A stretch of 64,000 nucleotides of DNA from Helicobacter sp. 11S02596-1 (GCF_002272825.1 NZ_MLAM01000003.1:89326-153325); one strand, 5' to 3'; positions 8,546 to 18,468 are shown, counted from the first letter of the stretch. Notes: generated by a model from the letters alone, not told the origin. Program-made: numbers and translations.

Positions 8546-9508
8546 ATGATGAATGTATTTATGAAAAAAAAATCACTTGTATCGCGAGAAAGTTTTCACA
8601 GCACCGAAGATATCCGCCTAGATGATGGTATTATCCTTTGGATCGATCTTTTGCACCCCACCAGCGAGGAAGTCTCCTATATCGCAAAAACCTATATGCT
8701 TGATATTCCCACCAAAGAAGAACGTGAAGAAATCGAGCAAAGTGCGAGGTATTGGGAAGATAGCACCAGCATCACCATCAATACCTACTTTTTAATGCGG
8801 GATTCTGAGCTAGAGCTCCACAACCAAACGGTTACATTTATCCTCTATAAGGGCATTTTATTCACGATCCGTTACAATGAATTTAAGGTTTTTGATGAAA
8901 TCCAACAGCGTGTTTTAGCCAGCCCCAAAAACTTTGAAGATGGCTTTGATCTGGTGAGTAAAATCTTTGAAGTGCGTGTGGAAAAAGACGCTGATTTGCT
9001 TGAAAGTGCGGGCAGGGAAACGAGCGAACTGCGAAAAAATGTTGTTTTTAATGAAAAAAATCTCGATCATACAGATATTCTCACCAAACTTTCTATCCTC
9101 CAAGAACTCAATATGGGCTTGCGGGACTCGCTTTTTGACAAACGCCGTGCCATTACCGCACTCCTCAAAAGCGATAAGGTCGATATGGATGTCAAAAAAA
9201 ATCTCACCATTGTCCTCAAAGACATCAATTCGCTTGTCGAATTTACCACGGTGAATATGAATGTTTTGGATAATGTCCAGAGCCTTTTTACCAGCCAAAT
9301 CAATGTCGAACAAAACAAGATTATCAAGGTTTTTACCGTGGCGACAATGGCGATGATGCCCCCTACTCTCATTGGGACAATCTATGGGATGAATTTTGAG
9401 AATATGCCCGAACTGCATTGGGAATTTGGCTATCCCCTCGCCATATTGGTGATGATAATTTCGACGATTTTGCCCGTGATTTATTTCAAGAAAAAAGGCT
9501 GGTTGTAG
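8546..9508 (+). CDS. corA: CorA-family magnesium/divalent cation channel
   Basis: This 320-residue protein has a large cytoplasmic N-terminal domain and two C-terminal membrane segments. The signature [10 protein letters not shown] (GMN motif) sits between the membrane segments as in all CorA channels. The C-terminus is basic (YFKKKGWL). CorA takes up Mg2+ and can carry Co2+ or Ni2+. Two adjacent ATG codons follow AAGGTG; the first was used. The stop codon overlaps the GTG start of the next gene by one base, so they are probably translationally coupled. Confidence 0.92.
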   Translation: MMNVFMKKKSLVSRESFHSTEDIRLDDGIILWIDLLHPTSEEVSYIAKTYMLDIPTKEEREEIEQSARYWEDSTSITINTYFLMRDSELELHNQTVTFILYKGILFTIRYNEFKVFDEIQQRVLASPKNFEDGFDLVSKIFEVRVEKDADLLESAGRETSELRKNVVFNEKNLDHTDILTKLSILQELNMGLRDSLFDKRRAITALLKSDKVDMDVKKNLTIVLKDINSLVEFTTVNMNVLDNVQSLFTSQINVEQNKIIKVFTVATMAMMPPTLIGTIYGMNFENMPELHWEFGYPLAILVMIISTILPVIYFKKKGWL

Positions 9509-10227
9509 TGCTGGAGTGGATTTTTGACCCCAGTGCTTGGGTGGCTTTGGCGACATTGACCCTGCTAGAAATCATCTTAGGGATCGATAATATTATCTTT
9601 ATTGCCATCATCGTAGCCAAACTCCCCGCTCAAAAGCGCGATAAAGCCAGAATATTAGGCTTAGCTTTGGCAATGCTCACACGTATCGCCTTGCTCGCCT
9701 CGCTTTTTTGGATGATGCAACTCACACGCCCACTTTTTGAAATCCTAGGCAATGCCATCTCTGGCAGGGATATTATCTTGATTTTAGGCGGGCTTTTTTT
9801 GATTTATAAAAGCACCGATGAAATCCACGCCCAACTCAATCCTGCTTCTTTAGAAAACGAACAAGCCCCGCAAAAAAGCCTTGGTTTTTTCTCTGCCCTT
9901 TTGCAAATTGCCATCTTGGATATTATCTTTTCGCTCGATTCTGTCATCACAGCTGTGGGGATGGCAGAGCATTTGCCTGTGATGGTGATGGCGATCGTGC
10001 TAGCTGTGGGGGTGATGATGGTGGCATCCAAAAGTATTTCGAGGTTTATCGAAGCAAATCCGACCATCAAAACCCTCGCCTTGGCATTTTTGTTACTCGT
10101 TGGTATTGCGTTGGTGGCTGATGGGCTGGACTTTCATATCCCCAAGGGTTATATCTATTTTGCGATGGCATTTTCTTTGGGCGTAGAATGTATCAATATC
10201 TATGCGGGCAAAAAACACAAAAAATAA
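9508..10227 (+). CDS. TerC/YoaE-family membrane protein
   Basis: This 239-residue protein has about seven membrane segments. It starts [21 protein letters not shown] and contains LGIDNIIFI and the second acidic motif FSLDSVITAVG, the paired acidic signatures of the TerC family. The GTG at 9508, sharing a base with the corA stop (TAGTG), is chosen because homologues begin at this MLEWIFDP-like point. A longer frame from 9418 lies within corA. TerC proteins are linked to metal efflux (Mn2+), and the corA neighbour supports a metal-homeostasis role. The substrate is an inference. Confidence 0.82.
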   Translation: MLEWIFDPSAWVALATLTLLEIILGIDNIIFIAIIVAKLPAQKRDKARILGLALAMLTRIALLASLFWMMQLTRPLFEILGNAISGRDIILILGGLFLIYKSTDEIHAQLNPASLENEQAPQKSLGFFSALLQIAILDIIFSLDSVITAVGMAEHLPVMVMAIVLAVGVMMVASKSISRFIEANPTIKTLALAFLLLVGIALVADGLDFHIPKGYIYFAMAFSLGVECINIYAGKKHKK

Positions 10228-10230
10228 TGG

Positions 10231-11145
10231 CTAAAAATATTTTTGAAAGCGCCTTTGATAGCGCAGTTTTTGGGTGAGATTCCCCAAAAGCCCACCAGAA
10301 TGGATAAAAACAATGTCTCTATCTTCAAATAATTTAAGATTTTCACTCACACACAGCCACCCCAAACAATCATAAATCAAATCAAACTCCACCCCCAAAT
10401 CCAGCCATTCACGATAGATCTCAACCAATCGCCAATCAGGCTTTGCAAATGGAATTTTTGTCTTTGGACTCAAAATCATTTCAGGCATCCCTGCATTGAT
10501 ATTTTCAAAAAGGGTTTTCAAATAAGAAGCATCCCCTGCTGCATTCACGCTAAAAACACAAGGGATAAAGCCCGCCAAATACCCCGCACTCGCCCCACTC
10601 CCTGAAACATAAAAAACCGCAGGGTTTTTTAAGCCTGCCAAATCTTTGCGTAATTCTAAAGCCAGTCTTCCTATGCCTTTTTTGGCAAGCTCACAAGCCC
10701 CACCTTGCGGGATAAACACCGCCTGTTCGCCCAAACTTTTAGCGATTTGTAAGGCTTTGTTTTTGATGGCTTCTGTAGTTGATGGGAAATCTGAAGCAAC
10801 ATCTAAAATTTCTAGTTGCATTCCATTTTCAAGCGCATAGGCGAGATTACCTTGCGGGAATTTTTGAAGATAGCCACTCAATGGCGAGGTTACATAAACA
10901 AAATCACAGCCACGCATTTTGGCAATATAAGAAAGCGTTGCCATCGCATTGGACTGGTTGCCCCCATAGCTAAGGAGGGTTTTCCCCCGCAAGTTAAGTT
11001 CCAAAAGGGCTTCAAATTTACGTGCTTTATTGCCCCCAAGAATAGGATGGAGCAAATCATCACGCTTGACATAAACATCCCTGCTGTGCCAGCGGTATCG
11101 CTCTAGGGGTGATGGGAATGCAAACAAATCATTTGCCATCATCAT
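10231..11145 (-). CDS. PLP-dependent ACC deaminase / D-cysteine desulfhydrase-family enzyme
   Basis: This 304-residue protein belongs to the tryptophan-synthase-beta-like fold II PLP family. Lys40 in LGGNKARKFE is the expected Schiff-base lysine. YGGNQSNAMATL resembles the substrate loop SNHARA-type motif, and VSGSGASAGYLAG is a phosphate-binding glycine loop. The C-terminus IHSGGLLGN is also characteristic. Family members deaminate D-cysteine or 1-aminocyclopropane-1-carboxylate, and the exact substrate cannot be assigned. The start is uncertain among three consecutive ATGs with no strong ribosome-binding site. It lies 38 bases downstream of mnmE, possibly at the end of that operon, and converges with the TerC gene. 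Confidence 0.8.
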   Translation of the reverse strand: MMMANDLFAFPSPLERYRWHSRDVYVKRDDLLHPILGGNKARKFEALLELNLRGKTLLSYGGNQSNAMATLSYIAKMRGCDFVYVTSPLSGYLQKFPQGNLAYALENGMQLEILDVASDFPSTTEAIKNKALQIAKSLGEQAVFIPQGGACELAKKGIGRLALELRKDLAGLKNPAVFYVSGSGASAGYLAGFIPCVFSVNAAGDASYLKTLFENINAGMPEMILSPKTKIPFAKPDWRLVEIYREWLDLGVEFDLIYDCLGWLCVSENLKLFEDRDIVFIHSGGLLGNLTQKLRYQRRFQKYF

Positions 11146-11183
11146 TTTTTGTCATTTCGACCAAATTTCTTGCCATTATTATT

Positions 11184-12569
11184 TTATTTGCCCAAGCAAA
11201 ATTCCCCAAACATCGTATCAAACATTTCAGAAATGTCATAAGGGTGCGTAATGCTCGAAATCGCCCGCAAGGCGTCGGTGATATTGTAAGAAAATAATTC
11301 AAGTTCAAGATTTCCAAACACCTTGATCGCTTCTGTAATACTATCTAAAGCCTTTTGGACGGCTTGTATCTGGAATGCCGAAGTCAAGAGTATTTCTTCA
11401 CCCACCTCATCGTGCTTCAAAACCGCAGAAAAAATTTCCTTGAGCGTTATCGCACATTCTTTTGAATCTTTGGCATTGATAAAAACACTTTGGCAAGGGA
11501 CTTTCAAGCATTTTTCAATGGCATTAATATCTAAAGCTACAGGCAAATCGTTTTTGTTATAAGCGATCAAACAATGCTTATCAGGAAAACTATTGAGTAG
11601 GTTTAAGATCTCTTTGTCATCTTCATCAAGCGTCCTAGAGACATCAAAAACAGCCAGAATCAAATCGCTCTGTTTTGCTGACTGGATACTTTTCTCTATG
11701 CCTAGCGACTCGATGGGGTCTTGCGTCCCTCTGATTCCGGCGGTATCAATGAGGCGGATCGTATTCCCATCGATGGTGATATTTTCTTCTATCGTATCTC
11801 TTGTCGTGCCGGCAATCGGGCTGATAATCGCACGATCATTGAGCAAAATAGCATTCAAAACCGAGCTTTTGCCGACATTGGGCTTGCCAATGATACTCAA
11901 ACGATACCCCTCAATCGTGCCTTGACGCATATTTGAAAACTCATAAACACGCCTCAAACGCTCTTTTGTGGCCTCTAGCTCGGAGAGAATGCTCTCTGTG
12001 ATATTAATAGGGATATCCTCCTCGCTATAATCGATCATCACCTCACTATGGGCAAGCAGGCGCAATAAAGCGTGGCGGGTCTGCTCTACAAAATCGCCCA
12101 ACTCCCCTTTGAGCTGCCGCACAAGGATTTTTGCTGCATTTTGGCTTTTGGCTTCGATGAGTTTTGCAAGCGCACTCACTTGTGAAAAATCGAGCCGACC
12201 ATTCAAAAAAGCACGCTTGCTAAACTCCCCCGCATTCGCAAGTCGCGCACCTGCTTTGAGGCAAGCTTGCAAAATCATTTGCGCACTGATTAGCCCGCCG
12301 TGGCACTGGATCTCACAGACTTCTTCACGGGTGTAGCTATGCGGGGCTTTAAAATAAATCACAATCGCCTCATCAATCAAGGTATCTGTCTCATCAAACA
12401 CCGATGAAAGCGTGGCATAACGGGGCAAGAAATCAGATTTTTTGGTGAGCTTGGAAGTGATTGCTAAAGCCTGTGAGCCACTAAGCCTCACAATAGCCAT
12501 CGCCCCGCTACCTTGAGGCGTAGAGATGGCTACAATGGTGTCTTTTTCATTCATTTCTGATGAAATCAC
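11184..12569 (-). CDS. mnmE: tRNA modification GTPase MnmE (TrmE)
   Basis: This 461-residue protein works with MnmG to build the cmnm5 modification on wobble uridine of certain tRNAs. The N-terminal folate-binding domain begins at DTIVAISTPQGSGAMAIVRL. The inserted G domain has GKPNVGKSS (P-loop), the potassium-loop/switch I region around GTTRDTIEE, DTAG and NKND. The C-terminus ends FCLGK, the conserved CxGK cysteine motif. Its first 23 bases overlap the end of jag, which fits operon expression with yidC and jag, the order known in H. pylori. Confidence 0.96.
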   Translation of the reverse strand: MISSEMNEKDTIVAISTPQGSGAMAIVRLSGSQALAITSKLTKKSDFLPRYATLSSVFDETDTLIDEAIVIYFKAPHSYTREEVCEIQCHGGLISAQMILQACLKAGARLANAGEFSKRAFLNGRLDFSQVSALAKLIEAKSQNAAKILVRQLKGELGDFVEQTRHALLRLLAHSEVMIDYSEEDIPINITESILSELEATKERLRRVYEFSNMRQGTIEGYRLSIIGKPNVGKSSVLNAILLNDRAIISPIAGTTRDTIEENITIDGNTIRLIDTAGIRGTQDPIESLGIEKSIQSAKQSDLILAVFDVSRTLDEDDKEILNLLNSFPDKHCLIAYNKNDLPVALDINAIEKCLKVPCQSVFINAKDSKECAITLKEIFSAVLKHDEVGEEILLTSAFQIQAVQKALDSITEAIKVFGNLELELFSYNITDALRAISSITHPYDISEMFDTMFGEFCLGK

Positions 12570-13341
12570 TCACGATGATATAGCGTTCATTGAGGGCATT
12601 GGTCCGAAAAGAAACGTATTTGTTGGGGAAAATCTCTCGAAGTTTTTTGAGTGCAATATAGGCAAGGACGCCATCGAGTGGTTTGGTTTGGGCTTTGCCG
12701 GTTTCATAGACATTGGTGATGATGTTTTTGAGATAAACATCCATCGCTTCTTCTTGATTTTTTAAAAATTGTGCGATTTCCAAACGGATATTGTAGCCAT
12801 ATTTGGGATGAATCCAATTAAAAAGCAAATAAGATAATGCCTTGTAACGATAGCCTTTTTCGCCGATCAACAAAGCAGAATCTTGCCCATCAAGAATAAT
12901 CAAAAGCGTCTGGGAATCATAAACACTCACCTCGATTTTATCGATTCGATAAGGCATAAAAGCAAACAAGGCGACAAGTTCATTTTGAATCTCTTGGGCG
13001 ATTTTTGCAGGATCGGGGGTGTCTTTAAAGAAAACCGCATCAATGCTAGAATTGCCTATATCCAAACTATGGGTCTGCAAAGAACTTTGGCTAGATGGTT
13101 TTGGTTCGTTTTCGATAGTGGGTGCAGGGGTCTGGATTGTTTGAGAAGCGGTAAGCGGGGGATTTTCTGGATGGGTTTTTAGGAGCGTCGCTACGATGAT
13201 GGCATCTTTTTTGCCCATCCCAAAGAATCCTTTTGAGGGCGTCTGGATGATCTCATAATCAAGCTCAGTTACCGAACAACCCAACTCTAGTGATGCTTGT
13301 GTGATGGCCTCTTGCAATGTTTTAGCGACAATTTTTTTCAT
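12547..13341 (-). CDS. jag: Jag/KhpB RNA-binding protein (SpoIIIJ-associated)
   Basis: This 264-residue protein has the three expected domains. A Jag-N domain (residues 1-55; motif TPSKGFFGMGKKDA) is followed by a linker rich in Pro, Ser and Thr. A KH domain with LLIGEKGYRYKAL comes next, then a C-terminal R3H domain. Jag/KhpB binds RNA and is usually encoded next to yidC, as here; start and stop codons overlap by four bases with yidC. Function in this group is not well defined. Confidence 0.9.
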   Translation of the reverse strand: MKKIVAKTLQEAITQASLELGCSVTELDYEIIQTPSKGFFGMGKKDAIIVATLLKTHPENPPLTASQTIQTPAPTIENEPKPSSQSSLQTHSLDIGNSSIDAVFFKDTPDPAKIAQEIQNELVALFAFMPYRIDKIEVSVYDSQTLLIILDGQDSALLIGEKGYRYKALSYLLFNWIHPKYGYNIRLEIAQFLKNQEEAMDVYLKNIITNVYETGKAQTKPLDGVLAYIALKKLREIFPNKYVSFRTNALNERYIIVSDFIRNE

Positions 13342-15068
13342 TTCTTTTCACTATTTTTTTCAAGATGGTGGTGCTGGGATTTGTGTTCTTCAATCTCAAG
13401 CGCTTTTTTTCTATCCAACATCCGATTAATCATCAGTTGCTGGATAATCGAAAAGATATTATTAACCGTCCAATAAAGCACCAATCCCGCAGGGAACGTA
13501 ATCAAAAAGATCGTAAAAAATACAGGCAAAAGCTTGAAAATCTTTGCCTGCGTGGGGTCGGTGATGGTGCTGGGTGTAAGGACTTGGTGCATATACATCG
13601 AAACACCCATCAACAAAGGCAATACAAAATACGGGTCCATCACAGAAAGGTCATTTATCCATAGAATCCATCCGGCACTTTTGAGCTCCACAGCATTATA
13701 AAGCACCCGATAAATCGCAAAAAATACGGGGATTTGGAGCAACAAAGGCAAACACCCGCCCATTGGATTAGCGCCATTTTTTTTGTAAAGCCCCATCATA
13801 TGTTGTTGCAATTTTTGCGGATCACCCTTGTATTTTTCTTGGATTTCTTTCATTTTGGGGGCGAGATCTTTGAGTTTTTGCATACTCACCATCCCCTTGT
13901 AGCTCAAAGGATACAAAATAATCCGCACAATCAGCGTCAAAAGGATAATCGACCAACCCCAATTCCCGATATAGGTATGCAAAAAATCCAAAAGCAAAAA
14001 CACCGGTTTGGCAAAGAAAGTAATTATCCCGTATTCGACAACATCGGTAAGAATCGGATAAATTTGCTTGAGTTCTTGATAATTTTTAGGTCCTATGTAG
14101 CCCTCAATCTCGGCATTTCCACTCAAAGAAACAAATGGCAAGGGGTTGTTTGTGCCACTTTGAGAATCAATGATCGCATCAAAACCTTTTGGCGACTGGG
14201 TAAAAAACAACGACGTATAATAACGATCGACGCTGGCAATAAACTTTGCCCCATTATATTGTTCGGCAGTTTTGGCATCCTTGTCTTCAACTTTTTCGAT
14301 TTTATCATCATTGGTTTCTAGTAAAACGCCGTGAAACGCATAGCCATCGGCATCAGCGACCGGCCGAGAACCATTGGTGATGACATAAGGCAAATCGGGG
14401 CGATCTAATTCAATCTTGATGTCATATTTGAGGTTGGGATAAAACGTGATGATTTTTTTGATGGTTAGCGATTTAAGTTTTTGGGTTAGCACGAGGGTTT
14501 GGGGGGTCCCACCTAGTTCGATCTTGTCTTTTGAAGCCACATAAGCTTGCGTGAAAGCTTCATTATTCACACTAACATCTGAAAATCTCACCTCAAGCGG
14601 TCGGAGCGCATCCGTGCCTAAAAGCGGGAGTTTGTCAATCTTTTCTTGAGGGCGTGAAGCAAATCCAAAAAGCCGTTTGATATGATCAAAAAAGCCCTCT
14701 TGTCTTGGGGCGGTAAATTTTTTGTCCTTCAGATAAACCTGAGCGATCCTCCCTAGGCTATCCATATCAATCTGGACATCTTTGGATACGATGGTGGCAA
14801 TGATGTCATCAGATTTCCCATTAAGTGGGGCTTTGGGGGATTGCGTGCTTGAGGGCATATTATTTGAACTCGAAGCGATAGGGGCTGAACTCGAGGCGAG
14901 CGCCCCATTAGTATTTTCATTCCCGCTAGTTTGATGTTGGGATTCTTGTGTAGAAGCCTGCATAGGGGCTTGTGTGGGCTTTTGCCAATAGCTATAAATC
15001 ACGATAAATAAAAACGAAATTGCCACCGCTAAAATGATTCTTAAATTTGAATTGTTATCCTGCTTCAC
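13338..15068 (-). CDS. yidC: Membrane protein insertase YidC
   Basis: This 576-residue protein inserts and folds inner-membrane proteins, alone or with SecYEG. An N-terminal membrane segment (LRIILAVAISFLFIVIYSYW) is followed by a Ser/Gln-rich linker and the large periplasmic P1 domain. The conserved core includes WGWSIILLTLIVRIILYPL, the cytoplasmic helical hairpin with QKLKDLAPKMKEIQEKY, NPMGGCLPLLLQIPVFF and a basic tail. Neighbours yidD, rnpA and rpmH are in the universally conserved order. Confidence 0.97.
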   Translation of the reverse strand: MKQDNNSNLRIILAVAISFLFIVIYSYWQKPTQAPMQASTQESQHQTSGNENTNGALASSSAPIASSSNNMPSSTQSPKAPLNGKSDDIIATIVSKDVQIDMDSLGRIAQVYLKDKKFTAPRQEGFFDHIKRLFGFASRPQEKIDKLPLLGTDALRPLEVRFSDVSVNNEAFTQAYVASKDKIELGGTPQTLVLTQKLKSLTIKKIITFYPNLKYDIKIELDRPDLPYVITNGSRPVADADGYAFHGVLLETNDDKIEKVEDKDAKTAEQYNGAKFIASVDRYYTSLFFTQSPKGFDAIIDSQSGTNNPLPFVSLSGNAEIEGYIGPKNYQELKQIYPILTDVVEYGIITFFAKPVFLLLDFLHTYIGNWGWSIILLTLIVRIILYPLSYKGMVSMQKLKDLAPKMKEIQEKYKGDPQKLQQHMMGLYKKNGANPMGGCLPLLLQIPVFFAIYRVLYNAVELKSAGWILWINDLSVMDPYFVLPLLMGVSMYMHQVLTPSTITDPTQAKIFKLLPVFFTIFLITFPAGLVLYWTVNNIFSIIQQLMINRMLDRKKALEIEEHKSQHHHLEKNSEKK

Positions 15069-15071
15069 TTA

Positions 15072-15440
15072 TTACACCTCTTGTGATAATGATTTGATGA
15101 TATAAAATTTTGTTTTTGCAGACCGAAATCCCCCCAACGGAACGAGCCAAAACATCATTTTCTGGGGAGAAGAAAAGCCAACTTCTAAAACCCCGTAACC
15201 TATGGGATAATCAATCCCGCCCTCAAAAAACTGATTGCACCGCAGGATTCTTGTGCCAATGCGATAAATCGCCCGGAAAGGATTGTTAAATCGAAGCGTC
15301 CAGAGCGCATACTCCGAGCAAGTCGGGTAATAACGGCAACGATTTGGCAACATTGGGGAAATGAATTTCTGATAAGCAAGGATGAGGTTTTGGAAGACAA
15401 AAAATATACAAAAATAAAGAAAATTTTTTCTCATTAACAT
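15072..15440 (-). CDS. yidD: Membrane protein insertion efficiency factor YidD
   Basis: This 122-residue protein has the conserved core AYQKFISPMLPNRCRYYPTCSEYA followed by FEGGIDYPIGYG; the three-cysteine region CRYYPTC is diagnostic (HAD-like DUF37 family). YidD assists YidC-dependent insertion. It has a hydrophobic N-terminal segment and a longer than usual C-terminal tail. It ends three bases before yidC. Start at 15440 is the second part of an ML-M cluster; MRKNF two codons later is an alternative. Confidence 0.93.
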   Translation of the reverse strand: MLMRKNFLYFCIFFVFQNLILAYQKFISPMLPNRCRYYPTCSEYALWTLRFNNPFRAIYRIGTRILRCNQFFEGGIDYPIGYGVLEVGFSSPQKMMFWLVPLGGFRSAKTKFYIIKSLSQEV

Positions 15441-15493
15441 TTTTCCAGAATAAATATTTTAAGCGATACAAGACCCCATCAAGCGATACGATC

Positions 15494-15868
15494 TTATACA
15501 GACCCCATTGAATGCGATGAAGAAACGCTTTTGAGGCATTTTAAAAAATCCCGCTCAAGCCCTGCATAAGAGATGGTGTCCAATCCGTCTTTTGCAACAA
15601 AAATCAATGCGCAATTCTTAAGCTTTTGAAGATGGTTTCTGCACATAAACCTTATTCTTCTTTTGATAAAATTGCGCTTAACAGCTTTTCCAATTTTTTT
15701 GGATACGCTAAGACCCAATAAAAAATAATCGTGTCCAAAGTCTCGAGGAAAAAACGATGAATTTTTATCATTCACTGCTAAAAGATACAAAGTAAAATTT
15801 TTTGCATATCTTTTATTTCCTTTTTTATACACAATATCAAATTCTTTTTTATTTTTTAAAGAATCCAT
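15494..15868 (-). CDS. rnpA: Ribonuclease P protein component
   Basis: This protein of about 124 residues assists RNase P RNA in 5' processing of tRNA precursors. LKNKKEFDIVYKKGNKRYAK at the start and the basic motif KAVKRNFIKRRIR are diagnostic. The start at 15868 is chosen because homologues begin close to this point. The open frame extends 23 residues further into rpmH (to 15937), so an upstream start overlapping rpmH cannot be excluded; no strong ribosome-binding site marks either. It begins 10 bases after the rpmH stop, so coupling is likely. Confidence 0.9.
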   Translation of the reverse strand: MDSLKNKKEFDIVYKKGNKRYAKNFTLYLLAVNDKNSSFFPRDFGHDYFLLGLSVSKKIGKAVKRNFIKRRIRFMCRNHLQKLKNCALIFVAKDGLDTISYAGLERDFLKCLKSVSSSHSMGSV

Positions 15869-15878
15869 CCAGACTACA

Positions 15879-16013
15879 TCAAACCGCGAGCTTTCTTCTT
15901 CCTTTGGCTCTTCTCGCATTGATAACCTTCCTGCCACTTTTGGTTTTCATTCGGGTGCGAAACCCGTGTGTCCTTTTTCTTGGCGTATTGTGGGGTTGAT
16001 ATGTTCGTTTCAT
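15879..16013 (-). CDS. rpmH: 50S ribosomal protein L34
   Basis: The 44-codon gene is unmistakable: [18 protein letters not shown], then [14 protein letters not shown], ending KLAV. AGGA lies four bases before the ATG. It heads the rpmH-rnpA-yidD-yidC-jag-mnmE block and is driven by a clear -10 box upstream. Confidence 0.97.
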   Translation of the reverse strand: MKRTYQPHNTPRKRTHGFRTRMKTKSGRKVINARRAKGRRKLAV

Positions 16014-16048
16014 TCCTATGCCCTTTTTTAAATTAAAATCAAACCGAT

Positions 16049-16054
16049 ATTATA
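16049..16054 (-). promoter_or_regulatory. -10 box of the rpmH operon
   Basis: A perfect TATAAT in the context GAAGTATAATATCGG lies 36 bases upstream of rpmH on its strand, in an A/T-rich background without an evident -35, as expected for Helicobacter sigma-80 promoters. Confidence 0.7.
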
Positions 16055-16082
16055 CTTCAAATTTACTTAAATCTACTTTGAA

Positions 16083-16484
16083 TCACGGGGATTTATTTTT
16101 GTCTTCGACCAAGATATAGAGTTCTTTGAGATGATTTTTCTGCAACAAATCTACCACTTTGATAAAGCTATCGAGATTACTATCCTTATCACCTTGCAAA
16201 ACGATAGGCGTGTCTTTTGGATACGAACTGATGGCGTTTTTTAGCGTATTAAAATCGACTTGTTTTTCATCGAGATAATATTTTCCACCATTGGTAATGG
16301 CAATATTGACCTGTTTTTTATCAATATCTTGTTGGGTTTGAGAGGAATTTTCATCAACTTTTGGGATATTAATCGGGAGTTTGGAAGTCGAAATAAACGA
16401 AGCGGTTGTAAGCACAATCACCAAAAGCACCAGCATAATATCAATGAAAGGAACGAGATTCATCGAGTCCATTTTTTTCATCAC
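16083..16484 (-). CDS. exbD: ExbD/TolR-family energy transducer
   Basis: This 133-residue protein has one N-terminal membrane segment containing the essential aspartate (MNLVPFIDIMLVLLVIVL) and a periplasmic C-terminal domain (motif TPIVLQGDKDS). It partners ExbB to couple proton-motive force to TonB-dependent outer-membrane uptake or to Tol-Pal. It starts nine bases downstream of exbB. No tonB gene follows in this window. Confidence 0.92.
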   Translation of the reverse strand: MMKKMDSMNLVPFIDIMLVLLVIVLTTASFISTSKLPINIPKVDENSSQTQQDIDKKQVNIAITNGGKYYLDEKQVDFNTLKNAISSYPKDTPIVLQGDKDSNLDSFIKVVDLLQKNHLKELYILVEDKNKSP

Positions 16485-16493
16485 TCGCCCCTT

Positions 16494-16955
16494 TTAGGAA
16501 TCTCTATCTAAGCGTTTTGGAGAGGTTTTTACCTGTGCGGGGGGATTGCGATAAATATCCCATTTTGTGATAATAATCTCACTTTTTCGCACGAGCATAT
16601 TATAAATCACAATCGAGGGAATCGCTACAATCAGCCCCATTCCTGTTGCTTTGAGTGCCAAAGCAAGCCCAACCATAATCGCTTTGGTATCCACAAAAGA
16701 AGTCGATCCAATATCTATAAATGTAATCATAATCCCAGCAACCGTCCCCAAAAGCCCGACATAAGGGGCATTTGAACCAATCGTAGCGATCAAGGTCAGT
16801 CGCCGGTGCAAATCAAGCTCAAGCTCCCGCTTATCCGCATAATCATCCACCCGAACCGTCGCATAAAACCAAACCCGCTCAATCCCAATCGCAATCACAA
16901 CAACAGATAAAAATCCCAAAAAAAACAAAATCCCATAATCAAGCCATTCTTTCAT
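16494..16955 (-). CDS. exbB: ExbB/TolQ-family proton channel subunit
   Basis: This 153-residue, three-span member is short, as usual in epsilonproteobacteria. The conserved MotA/TolQ/ExbB core is present: LIATIGSNAPYVGLLGTVAGIM and ALALKATGMGLIVAIPSIV. It ends in a charged cytoplasmic tail. It sits two bases after smpB and just before exbD, forming the motor complex that powers TonB-type transport. Confidence 0.92.
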   Translation of the reverse strand: MKEWLDYGILFFLGFLSVVVIAIGIERVWFYATVRVDDYADKRELELDLHRRLTLIATIGSNAPYVGLLGTVAGIMITFIDIGSTSFVDTKAIMVGLALALKATGMGLIVAIPSIVIYNMLVRKSEIIITKWDIYRNPPAQVKTSPKRLDRDS

Positions 16956-16957
16956 CG

Positions 16958-17416
16958 CTAACCTCTAATATAATTTTTCACACTCGCTTGGGCTTCCCTA
17001 TCAAGTATTCGTTTTTTGATACTCTCACGCTTGTCGTGGAGATTTTTCCCTTTTACCAGAGCGATTTGAACCTTTGCTTTGTTTTTTTGATTAAAATAAA
17101 CCTTCAAAGGCACGATACTCAACCCCTCTGTGCCTACTTTTCCAAACCATTTATCAAGTTGCTTTCTATGCAAAAGTAATTTTCTCTCACGCCGTTCATT
17201 GGGTCTGTAGTGCGGATTTGTGGTTTCAAGATAAGAGATATGCGCCCCAAACAAAAACGCCTCACCACGAACAATTTTAACAAAACTATCTTTGAGATTC
17301 ACCCGTGCTTTTCGCAAGGCTTTCACCTCTGAACCCAGCAAGCAAAGACCCGCTTCGAGGGTTTCTAAAATCTCATAATCAAAAAAAGCCTTTTTATTTC
17401 GTGCTATGGTATTCAA
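16958..17416 (-). CDS. smpB: SsrA-binding protein SmpB
   Basis: This 152-residue small basic protein is required with tmRNA for trans-translation rescue of stalled ribosomes. The start is [20 protein letters not shown], followed by [20 protein letters not shown] and a lysine/arginine-rich C-terminal tail ([15 protein letters not shown]) that enters the decoding centre. It overlaps ispE by four bases (ATGA). Confidence 0.97.
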   Translation of the reverse strand: MNTIARNKKAFFDYEILETLEAGLCLLGSEVKALRKARVNLKDSFVKIVRGEAFLFGAHISYLETTNPHYRPNERRERKLLLHRKQLDKWFGKVGTEGLSIVPLKVYFNQKNKAKVQIALVKGKNLHDKRESIKKRILDREAQASVKNYIRG

Positions 17417-18228
17417 AAATCCCCTTTTAGGCGGAAAAAGCTACTCCCGCTCCCGCTAAAAAACCACTCATTCCCCAGCGTATTATGCGTGTGCAAAAGG
17501 GCAGGATATGCCCGGAGTGCGGGATAAAAAAGATCATTGAGACTGCCACGCCCACACGCTGCATCTTTATTTGATTTATTTGTGTTTGAAAAAAGGATTT
17601 TATCGCTATTTTCTTGATGGTTTTGCCAAGCAGGACTCAAGGATAAAGCGCCCTCTTGGAGCATTTTATCGTATTGACGATAGACATTTGCCGTATCACA
17701 AAACACATCGGGAACAAAAATCTCAAAATCATAGCTGGGTTCATTAAACCTTTCTATAATCTCGCCAAACCCCGATACATTCGCACTTTCAAAACCACTG
17801 GCAAAAAACGCTACATCCGCCCCGACTTTTGAACCAATCAAGCACAATGTGGCTGTATCTAATCCCAGATCAAAAAATTCATTGATTTTTCGCAGACACA
17901 TCCCAGCATCGGCACTTCCCCCGCCCAATCCCGCACCGCTTGGGATACCTTTTTGCACCTCGATACTGAGATTTTTCAGCATTGAAAAATCCTTGTTATG
18001 CTCTTTGAGAAATGCTTCCAAAGCGATGATGGCACGATAAATCAAATTATCTTCTTGCTGGCAACCAAAATCCCCTTTCAAACAAAAATTTTCTGAAGTT
18101 TTTATCTCAACAATATCTTTTAGTTGCCCTTTTGCCAAAACAAAACGTGAAAAAATCTCGTGATAAGAACCCTTTATGCCAAGTATCTTCAAAAAAATAT
18201 TCAGTTTGGGAAATACATCAAATATCAA
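17413..18228 (-). CDS. ispE: 4-diphosphocytidyl-2-C-methyl-D-erythritol kinase
   Basis: This 271-residue GHMP-family kinase of the MEP isoprenoid pathway phosphorylates CDP-ME. The ATP-binding motif [15 protein letters not shown] is perfect. The C-terminal motif FSGSGSSFF is also characteristic. It lies between csrA and smpB in the order known in H. pylori. An insertion around residues 185-215 (low similarity, Asn/Lys-rich) is specific to this sequence. Confidence 0.93.
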   Translation of the reverse strand: MIFDVFPKLNIFLKILGIKGSYHEIFSRFVLAKGQLKDIVEIKTSENFCLKGDFGCQQEDNLIYRAIIALEAFLKEHNKDFSMLKNLSIEVQKGIPSGAGLGGGSADAGMCLRKINEFFDLGLDTATLCLIGSKVGADVAFFASGFESANVSGFGEIIERFNEPSYDFEIFVPDVFCDTANVYRQYDKMLQEGALSLSPAWQNHQENSDKILFSNTNKSNKDAACGRGSLNDLFYPALRAYPALLHTHNTLGNEWFFSGSGSSFFRLKGDF

Positions 18229-18237
18229 TTGTTTCCT

Positions 18238-18468
18238 TTAGTGCTTGAAAGCCTTGCCTATGGTGCTAAGGGCATTTTGATCAATATCGCCAATGGCTTT
18301 TTTGTTTTCAGAGGTGATGGCTTCTTTGAGCTCCGCTCTCAAAATTAACGTATTTGGCGGGGCTTCAAAGCCGAGCTTCACGCTCCCTCTATCGATGGAT
18401 ATGACCTTGATAGTGATATTTTCTCCGATGACGATCCCCTCATCAGATTTTCTTGATAAAATTAACAT
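18238..18468 (-). CDS. csrA: Carbon storage regulator CsrA
   Basis: This 76-residue RNA-binding post-transcriptional regulator begins [31 protein letters not shown] carries the conserved core. CsrA dimers bind GGA motifs in leader mRNAs, and in Helicobacter/Campylobacter they affect motility, virulence and stress genes. It overlaps the 3' end of truB by seven bases. The C-terminal extension of about 15 residues is usual for this group. Confidence 0.95.
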   Translation of the reverse strand: MLILSRKSDEGIVIGENITIKVISIDRGSVKLGFEAPPNTLILRAELKEAITSENKKAIGDIDQNALSTIGKAFKH